From positions 1 through 41,723 of the forward strand of contig JAEZAM010000130.1 of NCBI GenBank assembly GCA_023430465.1: a stretch of 41,723 nt of DNA, read 5' to 3'. The position numbers were made by a program, and so were the translations under genes. This DNA comes from Bacteroidota bacterium. GTDB lineage: Bacteria; Bacteroidota; Bacteroidia; Chitinophagales; Chitinophagaceae. Each line of letters starts with the position of its first letter. The stretch's first letter is position 1. Shown piece after piece: positions 17,255 to 25,433 of the stretch. The notes beneath the pieces are model-generated. The model searched no databases, was not told the DNA's origin, and was given only the letters and a program-made list of their open reading frames with translations.

Positions 17255-18502
17255 ATGCATCCAAAAGAACTCTCCATAATTGATTTCACGTATGAGCTTC
17301 CTGCAGAAAAAATAGCCCATCACCCCGCTGCCGAGCGAGGTGCATCCCGGCTACTCTCCTATAACGCCGGAGTGATTCATGATGCGAAGTATACCGATCT
17401 CCCTGACCTCCTGCCTGCCGACACATTGCTCGTGTTCAACGACACGCGCGTGGTGGCTGCACGACTATTATTCAAGAAAGAAACCGGCGGCATCATCGAG
17501 ATCTTCTGCCTTGAACCTTACGATACGAAAGAAATGAACGCTGCCATGGCAAAGCCATATGAATGTAAATGGACCTGCCTGGTTGGTGGTGCATCGAAAT
17601 GGAAACATGGCTATACGCCTTCGATACAACTAAGCATAGATGATCAGGAGATCACATTGCAGGCACGCATTGACGGCCGCGACGGAGAAAATTTTATCAT
17701 ACATTTTTCCTGGAACTCCGCGCATCATTTTTCCGAGATACTGCAACATGCAGGCGCGATCCCATTGCCACCCTATATTCGCAGGGAAGCGTCCGAAGAG
17801 GATGTGGCACGTTATCAAACCGTATACGCACGGGAAGAAGGCTCCGTCGCGGCACCTACTGCCGGCCTGCATTTCACGCCCGAACTTATGGATGCCTTTA
17901 CACAAAAACATATCGCTCATGCATTCGTCACGCTTCATGTCGGTGCGGGAACCTTCAAACCTGTAAAGGCAGATAAAATGGCCGATCATGATATGCACGC
18001 GGAATCATTCCGCATTCCCCGCCCGCTGATCGAACAATTACTGACAGGCAAGCAGGTGATCCCGGTGGGCACCACTTCCATGCGTACATTGGAAAGTCTT
18101 TATTGGTTTGGGGTAAAATTATTGACAGCATCGACGTCAACATTCACGACCGAGCTGGATCAATGGGAGGTATATGACCTGCCTCACCAGGACATCTCAC
18201 GGCCAGATGCGTTACAGGCAGTATTGACATACATGAATGACAGGGGCCTTGATCATTTTGGAGGAAGAACACGCATCATCATCGCACCGGGCTATCGCTT
18301 TCGCGTGGCGAAGGGACTGATCACGAATTTCCATCAACCACAGTCTACGCTGCTCTTACTCGTGGCAGCGCTGTTGGGAAATGACTGGAGAAAGATCTAT
18401 GCGCATGCGCTGGAAAATGGGTACAGGTTCCTGAGCTATGGTGACGGGAGTTTATTGCAGCCGGATGCTGGAGGTCTCAAAAAAGTAAAAAGTCAAAATT
18501 AA
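17255..18502 (+). CDS. queA: tRNA preQ1(34) S-adenosylmethionine ribosyltransferase-isomerase QueA
   Basis: Transfers and rearranges the ribosyl moiety of SAM onto preQ1 at tRNA position 34, giving epoxyqueuosine. Family hallmarks are the N-terminal DFTYELPAEKIAHHPAAERGASRLL, FNDTRVVAARL, AAPTAGLHFTPEL, HVGAGTFKPVKAD and the C-terminal GRTRIIIAPGYRF ... TNFHQPQSTLLLLVAA. At 415 aa it is longer than E. coli QueA (356 aa), mainly from an insertion near residues 85-130. The last seven residues (KKVKSQN) and the stop codon are encoded by an intergenic A-rich repeat array, so the original C-terminus was probably elsewhere. Confidence 0.96.
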   Translation: MHPKELSIIDFTYELPAEKIAHHPAAERGASRLLSYNAGVIHDAKYTDLPDLLPADTLLVFNDTRVVAARLLFKKETGGIIEIFCLEPYDTKEMNAAMAKPYECKWTCLVGGASKWKHGYTPSIQLSIDDQEITLQARIDGRDGENFIIHFSWNSAHHFSEILQHAGAIPLPPYIRREASEEDVARYQTVYAREEGSVAAPTAGLHFTPELMDAFTQKHIAHAFVTLHVGAGTFKPVKADKMADHDMHAESFRIPRPLIEQLLTGKQVIPVGTTSMRTLESLYWFGVKLLTASTSTFTTELDQWEVYDLPHQDISRPDALQAVLTYMNDRGLDHFGGRTRIIIAPGYRFRVAKGLITNFHQPQSTLLLLVAALLGNDWRKIYAHALENGYRFLSYGDGSLLQPDAGGLKKVKSQN

Positions 18503-18556
18503 AAAGGAAAAAAGAATGTCATTTTTGACTTTTAACTTTTTAGTTTTGACTTAATA
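18483..18556. repeat. A4/T4 heptamer inverted repeat at the queA 3' end
   Basis: A-rich heptamers (AAAAAGT, AAAAAGT, CAAAATT, AAAAAGG, AAAAAAG) overlap the last codons and stop of queA. T-rich heptamers follow on the same strand. Bases about 18490-18506 pair with about 18536-18552 over 17 bp with one wobble, enclosing a small GTCA/TGAC hairpin. It may act as the queA terminator. Confidence 0.75.
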
Positions 18557-18581
18557 AGAAAGGCCCCGCTTTCACGGGACC
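18553..18581 (-). terminator. Rho-independent terminator of the T9SS protein gene
   Basis: On the minus strand GGTCCCG (18581-18575) and CGGGGCC (18568-18562) form a 7-bp stem with one wobble around a 6-nt loop, followed by TTTCTTATT. It lies 30 bp after the stop codon of the 18611-21055 gene and may also help end queA transcription from the other side. Confidence 0.75.
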
Positions 18582-18610
18582 TCTTCTCTATTGGTGTCTC
18601 TCTCTCAATA

Positions 18611-21055
18611 TTATTGTACGATGATCATCTTTGTACTGCGGAACTGGCCGTCAGTGATCGTCACGTTGTAGACGCCTGGTTTTACGCTGGCAGGGAGTTC
18701 GATCATTTGTGATGTACCGTTACCGGCATTCATGATCGTGGTGCGATAAACCTGCTGTCCGTTGGAACCTGCAATGCTTACTGCATATTTACCCTGGCCA
18801 ACACCGTTCAGTGATACGGTCAATTGATTTCCGGTAACAGGGTTTGGATAAACATTGAACCCGGTTTTGGTATTACCTGTTTCTACACGAAGGATCTTGC
18901 TGTAGATGATCTTGCCGCCATTCTCATAAACTTTCACGCGGTAGAAATTAGCACCGTTGAATGGAACCGCATCGAAATGATCATAAGATGCCTTGTCGTC
19001 ACGATTGCTTTTTGGTGCATACATGCTGATTTCGGTAAACTCGATGCCATTGGAAGAACGCTCCACGGTGTATTTCTGAATATCACGCTCGGTCAGGTTG
19101 CTCCACTCGATCTGTACACCTGCATTCTTCGAGAAAGCGCGCACGTCGGAGAACATCACCGGCAGCGGGTTTTCAGAAGAAGTGGTGGTGGCAAGGGCGA
19201 ATGTACCGAAGGTTGTTTGCACATCAGATGTGATGGTACCTGCGGTGATGGTGCTTGGCATACCCGCACCTGTGCCAGGACCTGCATTCACCCATGATGT
19301 ACCGGTGAGGCGGGCAACACGAAGTGAAGAAAGTTCGGTTACATAAGGAGTGGTGCTGCAGTTGCTTTGTGCTGACCAGGAAAGGGTAACGTTTGCATTA
19401 CGGCTGCCGGAGTTGCGCACGAGTGTCCAGTATTCACAACCGCTCACTTTACTGATGCCGGAACCATAGACCGTTCCATTTGGAAGTGACTGCGGTGATG
19501 AACGAAAGGCCTGTGCAGTAAACGTTGTGGTGCTATTCGTATTATTGGGTGTGATCCCAATCGTGCGAAGGCCGCCTGATACAGTTCCAACCGGGAGTGT
19601 AATAGCCGCAGTACTTGTGCGCGTGACAATAAGCGGACCGTTCACGAATGCTCCATTTGAAGTAGAAGCGGTTCCCGAACCTCCGATAGTCACTGTATTT
19701 GTAGCGCTTGTAGTCAGGTATCCGTTTGTAAGGGTGAGCGCTCCATTAACGATGAAGTCTCTTGCGGCTACCACTTCCCCACCAACGCGGTTAATGATCA
19801 GGGAGTTTACGTTGTTGCCAGATGTGCTGAAGCTTCCAGTTGAAGCCCCGCGGAACTCATAATTTGCGGTGGAGCTGTATGTTCGAGTACCGCCTACCTG
19901 AATTGATCCTGTTGCCCCGGAAGATGACAAGCCCGAATTGTGTGCGGTTGCTATAGCTGCACCGCTCGCTAAAGTAAAGCGGGCATTTGAACCGTCAAGT
20001 ACCGATGTACCGAAATCAAGAGTTGAACCACTGACAACTTCGAAACGTACGGTGTTCAAAATGACACCCCCTGTCTTTGTGAAAGTTTGCGTGCCCATAT
20101 TGAACAGAATCGTGGAAATGTCAGCTCCGGTTTCGGTCAGCGTACCGCCCGTCATTATAAAATTACCGGAAACATAAACCTCATGATCCTCAGAGGTACC
20201 AACAATGTTCAGTGTGCCACCAGAAATTTTCAGATCCCCGTCAATGACAGTGGTCGATGGGGGAGGAAAAAAACCTGATGTCGAATTCTTAAACCGAATG
20301 TCTCCTGAACCTGTATTTACAATCTCAAAATTTCCTGAAACGTTGTCGAGATTTCCAGCCATAGAGTACTGGGCTGTCTGTAAAGGCGAATTCCAGATAA
20401 AATTTCCGAAGTCCTGTGCCAATGTTCCAGATGCAGGGCCATTGCTGGTGATTCCTGTAATGTGGCAGTTAGATGTGATGCTCCAGGTAGCTGTTGGGAT
20501 ATCTCCACCGTTTCGTGCGTGGAAATAGCTAGACCCGCCATTGAAATTAGTGCGATTAGCTGATGTTGTTGAGAATGAATTTCTATTCTCCACCGAGCCC
20601 GTTGCAGTGATCGTTATTGATGAACTATTTGAGTTCGCGTTGAATGTACCTTCAACTACAAGCGCTCCTGCGACATTGCTAGATGAGTTATTTGAAAAAG
20701 TGATTGTCTCCAACGAAGACGCCTGCGTCATCGTCGCATCTTCTGCAACAATGAGATCATCTCCGGTAGAGCCACCAATCGTCAGCGTTGTGGCATTTGC
20801 CGCACCGTTCAGTGTAATGCTGCCCGAGAGTATGCTGAGCCGGCCGATCGTTTGCGTCGGCACGTTGATCACGCTGAGGGTCGTTCCTGTATTGAATATC
20901 AGGCGGTCACTATTGGCCGGTGATGTCCGTGTTGGGGTCCAGTTGGTGGATGTTGTCCATGAGGCACCATTCCCGCCCTGCCACGTATAGGTGGTCTGGC
21001 TCCATCCTGCCGTCACGGCCAGCAGGCTGATCATAATGAAGTAAAATCGTTTCAT
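18611..21055 (-). CDS. Secreted beta-strand-rich protein with T9SS type A sorting domain
   Basis: Probably exported to the cell surface or medium by the type IX secretion system. A signal peptide starts at MKRFYFIMISLLAVTAGWSQ, which is why I place the start at 21055 rather than at an upstream in-frame Met near 21127. The mature region (residues about 20-620) is rich in Ser, Thr, Gly and Asn with repeated short beta-type segments, as in adhesin or autotransporter-like passengers. A fibronectin-like stretch follows (QIEWSNLTERDIQKYTVERSS). The last 75 residues are a typical sorting domain (VYPNPVTGNQLTVSLNG to KMIIVQ). Length 814 aa. No enzymatic motif is seen and the specific function is unknown. 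Confidence 0.9.
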   Translation of the reverse strand: MKRFYFIMISLLAVTAGWSQTTYTWQGGNGASWTTSTNWTPTRTSPANSDRLIFNTGTTLSVINVPTQTIGRLSILSGSITLNGAANATTLTIGGSTGDDLIVAEDATMTQASSLETITFSNNSSSNVAGALVVEGTFNANSNSSSITITATGSVENRNSFSTTSANRTNFNGGSSYFHARNGGDIPTATWSITSNCHITGITSNGPASGTLAQDFGNFIWNSPLQTAQYSMAGNLDNVSGNFEIVNTGSGDIRFKNSTSGFFPPPSTTVIDGDLKISGGTLNIVGTSEDHEVYVSGNFIMTGGTLTETGADISTILFNMGTQTFTKTGGVILNTVRFEVVSGSTLDFGTSVLDGSNARFTLASGAAIATAHNSGLSSSGATGSIQVGGTRTYSSTANYEFRGASTGSFSTSGNNVNSLIINRVGGEVVAARDFIVNGALTLTNGYLTTSATNTVTIGGSGTASTSNGAFVNGPLIVTRTSTAAITLPVGTVSGGLRTIGITPNNTNSTTTFTAQAFRSSPQSLPNGTVYGSGISKVSGCEYWTLVRNSGSRNANVTLSWSAQSNCSTTPYVTELSSLRVARLTGTSWVNAGPGTGAGMPSTITAGTITSDVQTTFGTFALATTTSSENPLPVMFSDVRAFSKNAGVQIEWSNLTERDIQKYTVERSSNGIEFTEISMYAPKSNRDDKASYDHFDAVPFNGANFYRVKVYENGGKIIYSKILRVETGNTKTGFNVYPNPVTGNQLTVSLNGVGQGKYAVSIAGSNGQQVYRTTIMNAGNGTSQMIELPASVKPGVYNVTITDGQFRSTKMIIVQ

Positions 21056-21461
21056 GTAAGCTGTTGTTTTGTTGTTATTATAGATGACGGATACACGAGT
21101 TTGTGAGTCGGTCATAGCTATGGACAATGCAGCTTTTTACAAGGATTGGAACGGCCAGTCAGGGGAATAGAAAGTCAGTTGCCCATTACGGCATCATTTG
21201 CTTTCAGTAATTGTGAGGATTTTGAGGTACGGACTTCAGAAGTATTGGAAAGGCATTAGAACATGCCTGTTGTGAGAACAAATCTATATTTCACATTTCA
21301 GAGATGCAAGTATTTTTCCGAATTTTTTTAAGAATAACTACGTAGAGTCATTAAATTGATTTTTATCAACAACTTAATCTGAAACTAAAAACTCAAAACT
21401 TAAAACTCAAAAGCGGACAAAGGCCTTTCAGTTTTAAATTTTGAGTTTTGCGTTTTGAATT
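21056..21461. other. Gap between uvrA and the T9SS protein gene
   Basis: 406 bp without a credible gene. The half next to the T9SS gene (21056-21300) should hold its promoter, but I found no good TAnnTTTG box. The half next to uvrA holds AT-rich sequence and the inverted heptamer array at 21388-21463. Confidence 0.6.
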
Positions 21462-21463
21462 TT
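21388..21463. repeat. 20-bp inverted repeat of A4/T4 heptamers after uvrA
   Basis: Bases 21388-21407 and 21430-21449 are inverted repeats, 19 of 20 perfectly complementary plus one G-T wobble in RNA. The 22-nt loop contains the palindrome AAAGGCCTTT. Both arms are built of heptamers (AAAACTC, AAAACTT, AAAACTC; GTTTTAA, ATTTTGA, GTTTTGC, GTTTTGA). The uvrA stop codon (21462-21464) is formed by the array. In uvrA mRNA the distal side is T-rich, so it can work as a terminator. Confidence 0.85.
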
Positions 21464-24308
21464 ACAGAAACTTTCCGGTATGGCTTTCCTTTACCTTCTT
21501 GATCCCCTCCGGCTTCCCTGCATATACCAGGTTGCCCCCGGCATCTCCTGCCTCGGGGCCGAGATCGATCAGCCAGTCGGCGCTTTTTATCACATCCGTA
21601 TTGTGCTCGATCACGATAATCGAATGACCCTGCTCGATCAGCGCGTTGAATGAAGTCAGCAGTTTCTTTATATCATGAAAATGCAGGCCGGTCGTTGGCT
21701 CATCAAAAATGAACAGGATCTTTCCCGATGCCTTTCCTTTTCCTAAGAATGACGCCAGCTTCACCCGCTGCGCTTCACCACCCGACAATGTATCAGATGA
21801 TTGCCCCAACTTGATATAGCCAAGGCCCACATCACTCAGTGGCTGTATTGCCCTGGAAAGATTTTTCTCTTCATAAAAAAATACGATCGCCTCATCTACG
21901 CTCATGTCGAGCACATCATAGATACTCTTGTCGTGGTATTTCACTTCCAGCACTTCTTCCTTGAACCGCTTGCCGCCACATGACTCACACACCAGGTGTA
22001 CATCGGCGAGGAACTGCATCTCCACCACCTGCTCCCCCTCGCCCTTGCAGGTATCACAGCGACCGCTGTCTACATTGAATGAAAAATGTTTCGGCTGAAA
22101 TCCGCGCATCTTGCTCAGCGGCTGCCGGGCAAACAGATCCCGGATCTCGTCGTAGGCCTTTATATACGTTACAGGATTGCTGCGGGATGATTTTCCGATC
22201 GGGTTCTGATCCACCATCTCTATCTGTGCTATGCTCTCGATATCACCGGTGATCGCTTTGTGGAAGCCAACCTTATCTCCAAACTCACCCTTCAACTTGC
22301 GCAGCGCAGGGTACAATATCTGTTTCACCAGCGTTGTCTTACCGCTACCGCTCACGCCACTCACCACGCAGAGCACATTCAGCGGAAACTCGACCGTGAT
22401 ATCTTTTAAATTATGTTGCCTCGCTCCTTCCACTTTGATCGACCTGTTCCATTTCCTCACCTGAGCGGGCTTACCAATTTCGAGTGCGCCACTTAAATAT
22501 TGTCCTGTAAGACTAGCAGGATTTGAAACGATCTCCTCATAATTTCCCTGCGCGATCACTTCACCACCAAGATGGGAGGCCAGCGGCCCCATATCGATGA
22601 TATGATCTGCTTCGCGCATCATCATATCATCATGTTCCACCACTACTACTGTATTGCCCAGGTCACGCAATTCTTTCAGCACACGGATGAGATTGGCGGT
22701 ATCCCGTGAGTGCAGACCAATGGATGGCTCATCGAGTATATATAGCGAATCGGTGAGGTTGCTGCCAAGGCTGCGTGTAAGCTGGATACGCTGGCTCTCA
22801 CCGCCACTCAGTGTATTGGCAAGCCGGTTTACCGTAAGATAACCAAGGCCAACATCCATCAATGTTTTTATCCGGTGATGAATCTCGAGCAGTATCCGCT
22901 TCGCCACCGTGCGGTCGTGCTCCGTCAATTTCTTTTCCAATTGATCGAACCATTGCTGCAAATCCCGAACAGGGAGTTCACACAATTCACCGATATGTTT
23001 TCCATCCACTTTCACGTACAGTGCTTCCTTACGCAGGCGATAACCTTCGCAATCTGGGCATTGTGTACGCCCGCGGTACCGGCTTAGCAACACCCGGTAT
23101 TGAACCTTGTACAGGTTCTGCTCCACCTCTTTGAAGAATGCGTTGATGCCATCTACATAATTATTACCCTTCCACAACACATCATATTGAGCGGGTGTAA
23201 GGTCGGCAATGGGCTTGTGGATAGGGAAATTGAATTTGCCTGCGCCTTTGATAAACTGTTCGCGCCAGAGTCCGAGCTTTTCGCCTTTCCACGGCGCTAC
23301 AGCGCCATCATATACGCTTAGTCTTCGGTCAGGGATCACGAGATCACTGTCGATGCCCAGCACCTGGCTGAAACCTTCGCACGTGGGGCAGGCACCAAAG
23401 GGATTATTGAAAGAGAACAAATTCGGAACCGGCTCTTCAAACTGGATACCATCCAACTCGAACCGGTTATTATAATGCAGCAATTCTTTCCCGTCAATTT
23501 CCAGGTATACATCACCTTCACCCTCATAGAAAGCGGTGCCCACGGAATCCGACAGGCGATGGATATCGTCCTCATCAAATTCCTTGACCACGATCCGGTC
23601 GATCAATACCGCACCGGCAGCGATCGGTGAGCCTTTGCCTTTCGGGGCGGTGAAAACTGTTTTTAGTTCCTTATCGGTCTTCTCCTGGAGATCCTCGATC
23701 CGGATGGTTTCACCACCGGCGTACATTCTTGAAAATCCCTTTTGCATCAGGATATTCAATTCTTCTTTAATATCCCGGTTCTTATGCTGGAGAAATGGGA
23801 CAAGAATAAAGATCTTCTCTCCTGCTTTGCGACTGGTGATGACGCTGACAACATCCGTCACATCATCTTTTTTAACCAACTGACCAGATACTGGTGAAAT
23901 GGTTTTACCGATTCGCGCATACATTAATCGCAGGTAATCATATAATTCGGTCATACTGCCCACGGTACTCCGCGGCGTACGGGTGATCACCTTTTGTTCG
24001 ATGGCGATTGCCGGGCACAGACCCTTGATGTAATCTACATCGGGTTTGTTCATCCGGTTGAGAAATTGCCGGGCATAGGCGCTGAGGCTTTCGGCATAGC
24101 GGCGTTGCCCTTCGGCATAAAGGGTATCGATGGTGAGCGATGATTTACCGGAACCGGAGACGCCGGTGACAACGATGAGCTTGTTACGTGGAATTTCAAC
24201 GGTAACGTTCTTCAGGTTGTGGATCTTCGCACCGGCGATGAGAATATTTTCTGCGGAATTTACGGTCTTCTTTACGGAGGGATTTTTCCCTTTTATTGTT
24301 TTTTCCAT
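21462..24308 (-). CDS. uvrA: Excinuclease ABC subunit UvrA
   Basis: Damage-sensing ATPase of nucleotide excision repair, which loads UvrB at lesions. It is a duplicated ABC protein: first Walker A GVSGSGKSS at residues 49-57, first signature LSGGESQRIQL near 493, second Walker A GVSGSGKTT near 646, second signature LSGGEAQRVKL near 838. The C-terminal zinc module is intact (CDTC ... CESC). The N-terminal zinc module keeps only CPTC (Cys307, Cys310). The partner CxxC expected about 25 residues earlier is absent (around YNNRFELDG, 279-287). The ARIGKTISPVSG segment has Ser where many UvrA proteins have Cys. Length 948 aa is normal. Divergent from the sigma factor gene. Confidence 0.98.
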   Translation of the reverse strand: MEKTIKGKNPSVKKTVNSAENILIAGAKIHNLKNVTVEIPRNKLIVVTGVSGSGKSSLTIDTLYAEGQRRYAESLSAYARQFLNRMNKPDVDYIKGLCPAIAIEQKVITRTPRSTVGSMTELYDYLRLMYARIGKTISPVSGQLVKKDDVTDVVSVITSRKAGEKIFILVPFLQHKNRDIKEELNILMQKGFSRMYAGGETIRIEDLQEKTDKELKTVFTAPKGKGSPIAAGAVLIDRIVVKEFDEDDIHRLSDSVGTAFYEGEGDVYLEIDGKELLHYNNRFELDGIQFEEPVPNLFSFNNPFGACPTCEGFSQVLGIDSDLVIPDRRLSVYDGAVAPWKGEKLGLWREQFIKGAGKFNFPIHKPIADLTPAQYDVLWKGNNYVDGINAFFKEVEQNLYKVQYRVLLSRYRGRTQCPDCEGYRLRKEALYVKVDGKHIGELCELPVRDLQQWFDQLEKKLTEHDRTVAKRILLEIHHRIKTLMDVGLGYLTVNRLANTLSGGESQRIQLTRSLGSNLTDSLYILDEPSIGLHSRDTANLIRVLKELRDLGNTVVVVEHDDMMMREADHIIDMGPLASHLGGEVIAQGNYEEIVSNPASLTGQYLSGALEIGKPAQVRKWNRSIKVEGARQHNLKDITVEFPLNVLCVVSGVSGSGKTTLVKQILYPALRKLKGEFGDKVGFHKAITGDIESIAQIEMVDQNPIGKSSRSNPVTYIKAYDEIRDLFARQPLSKMRGFQPKHFSFNVDSGRCDTCKGEGEQVVEMQFLADVHLVCESCGGKRFKEEVLEVKYHDKSIYDVLDMSVDEAIVFFYEEKNLSRAIQPLSDVGLGYIKLGQSSDTLSGGEAQRVKLASFLGKGKASGKILFIFDEPTTGLHFHDIKKLLTSFNALIEQGHSIIVIEHNTDVIKSADWLIDLGPEAGDAGGNLVYAGKPEGIKKVKESHTGKFL

Positions 24309-24319
24309 TGTCTGCCCTG

Positions 24320-24327
24320 CAAATGTA
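24320..24327 (-). promoter_or_regulatory. Candidate -7 box of uvrA
   Basis: TACATTTG on the minus strand matches TAnnTTTG fully, 12 bp before the uvrA ATG, which would give a nearly leaderless mRNA. A TTTG lies 15 bp upstream (24346-24343), closer than the usual 19 bp or so. Confidence 0.4.
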
Positions 24328-24407
24328 AAGCCTTATCCAATGCAAATTTGAGCCCGAATCCTTAACATTTTATTGGCGTGAAATTATACGATACGGGGAT
24401 GGCGGAG

Positions 24408-24438
24408 TTTGGTTGTATCGGGAAAACCGCTATTTTTA
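24408..24438 (+). promoter_or_regulatory. Candidate promoter of the sigma factor gene
   Basis: TTTG (24408-24411), a 19-bp spacer and TATTTTTA (24431-24438, one mismatch to TAnnTTTG). It would give a leader of about 145 nt ending in a small hairpin (TGCAC/GTGCA, about 24553-24567) just upstream of the Shine-Dalgarno sequence. Confidence 0.35.
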
Positions 24439-24580
24439 TTGTCCAATATCCAAATAAAATGAAAAACTCAAAAATCCCCCAGCCTATCGCATAATACTCT
24501 ACACTTTTACCGATTTACTTTTTCGCCCATTATCCATTTAAACCACCGCCTGTGCACTATTGCGTGCAGGTATAAAACGT

Positions 24581-24585
24581 AGGAG
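24581..24585 (+). promoter_or_regulatory. Shine-Dalgarno sequence deciding the sigma factor start
   Basis: AGGAG four bases before the ATG at 24590. Such a sequence is rare in this window, and it favours this ATG over the in-frame TTG at 24560. Confidence 0.7.
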
Positions 24586-24589
24586 TATT

Positions 24590-25171
24590 ATGAAAGCTTT
24601 TAACAAAAAAACTGACCATGAACTCATCCATCTGTTCACAGATGGCAACCTGGACGCACTGGAAGCATTGGTGCTCCGTCACAAGGACAAACTGTACACG
24701 TCCATTCTTTTCCTCGTCAAAGACAAATATCTGGCCGAAGATATCTTCCAGGATGTTTTTATCCGGATCATCGACACCATGCGGAGTGGCCGCTATACAG
24801 AGGAAGGTAAGTTCCTGCCCTGGGCGATGCGGATCGCTCACAACCTTTGCGTGGATCATTTCCGTAAGGTAAAACGCACTCCCACTATCCGTAACAGCGA
24901 AGACAAGGACATCTTTGAAGTGCTCAACTTTGCAGATGACAGTGCTGAAACGGTGATGATGAAGCGCCAGAGCCACAGCCGCGTCCGCGAAATGCTGGAG
25001 CGCCTGCCGGAAGATCAGCGTGAAGTGATCATCCTGCGTCATTATGCTGATATGAGTTTCAAGGAAATTGCGGCGGCTACAAACTGCAGCATCAACACGG
25101 CACTTGGCCGCATGCGTTATGGACTAATCAATCTAAGAAAATTGATGGTGCAAAAACAAATTGCCCTCTGA
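24590..25171 (+). CDS. ECF-type RNA polymerase sigma factor
   Basis: Sigma-70 family group 4 factor directing RNA polymerase to a subset of promoters. Region 2 spans about residues 10-95, with HKDKLYTSILFLVKDKYLAEDIFQDVFIRI and the DNA-melting segment FLPWAMRIAHNLCVDHFRK. Region 4 spans about residues 130-185, with LPEDQREVIILRHYADMSFKEIA followed by the helix-turn-helix NCSINTALGRMRYGLINLRK. Length 193 aa from the ATG at 24590. No anti-sigma gene lies next to it, so control may differ from the usual sigma/anti-sigma pair. Its target promoters cannot be read from the sequence. Confidence 0.93.
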   Translation: MKAFNKKTDHELIHLFTDGNLDALEALVLRHKDKLYTSILFLVKDKYLAEDIFQDVFIRIIDTMRSGRYTEEGKFLPWAMRIAHNLCVDHFRKVKRTPTIRNSEDKDIFEVLNFADDSAETVMMKRQSHSRVREMLERLPEDQREVIILRHYADMSFKEIAAATNCSINTALGRMRYGLINLRKLMVQKQIAL

Positions 25172-25193
25172 GCTGTTTTAAGATAACCAGTGC

Positions 25194-25201
25194 TATATTT
25201 G
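25194..25201 (+). promoter_or_regulatory. TAnnTTTG box after the sigma factor gene
   Basis: TATATTTG, a full match to the Bacteroidetes -7 element, 22 bp after the sigma stop codon. The -33 region (about 25172-25175) is poor. It would start a transcript near 25207. Confidence 0.4.
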
Positions 25202-25206
25202 CGTAG

Positions 25207-25349
25207 CCAGCTTATAAACGACTTGTCATTCTGTATCTCCCGCTGCATCGAAAAGTTCAAACAGTAGAAATGAATTTTTCCATTGCTTGCCCGGCAGCAG
25301 GTTTTTACAGAATGACACCAAATTGAGCCATCCTTCGGGGTGGCTTTTT
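25207..25349 (+). ncRNA. Candidate small structured RNA of about 140 nt
   Basis: The segment has a -7 box in front, a perfect 12-bp inverted repeat (25224-25235 TGTCATTCTGTA with 25306-25317), an inner helix (CCCGCTGC at 25239-25246 with GCAGCAGG at 25294-25301, 7 of 8 pairs) and a terminator at the end. The overall rod shape would suit a regulatory RNA, but I could not match a known family. It could equally be the folded 3' UTR of the sigma gene or a small non-autonomous element with terminal inverted repeats. Confidence 0.3.
25326..25349 (+). terminator. Rho-independent terminator after the sigma factor region
   Basis: AGCCATCC, loop TTCG, GGGTGGCT: an 8-bp stem with one wobble and a UUCG tetraloop, followed by TTTT at 25346-25349. 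It ends the sigma transcript and any RNA starting near 25207. Confidence 0.88.
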
Positions 25350-25430
25350 GTTTCACGCAAAGACGCCAAGTGAGCAAAGAACCGCAAAGAGATTTTGCGA
25401 CTTAGCTTCCTTGGCGTCTTTGCGTGAAAC
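25350..25430. repeat. Perfect 21-bp inverted repeat (CTTTGCGTGAAA family)
   Basis: Bases 25350-25370 are the exact reverse complement of 25410-25430. The interior holds a second stem (CGCAAA near 25383-25388 with TTTGCG near 25394-25399). It lies between the converging sigma and amidohydrolase genes, starting right after the terminator T tract and ending 4 bp from the amidohydrolase stop codon. Related copies are at 3665-3740 and 74-86. Confidence 0.92.
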
Positions 25431-25433
25431 CTA

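Noticed and set aside
24560..24589. TTG start for the sigma factor
   Set aside because: The ATG at 24590 has AGGAG directly upstream and gives the usual beginning of the protein.
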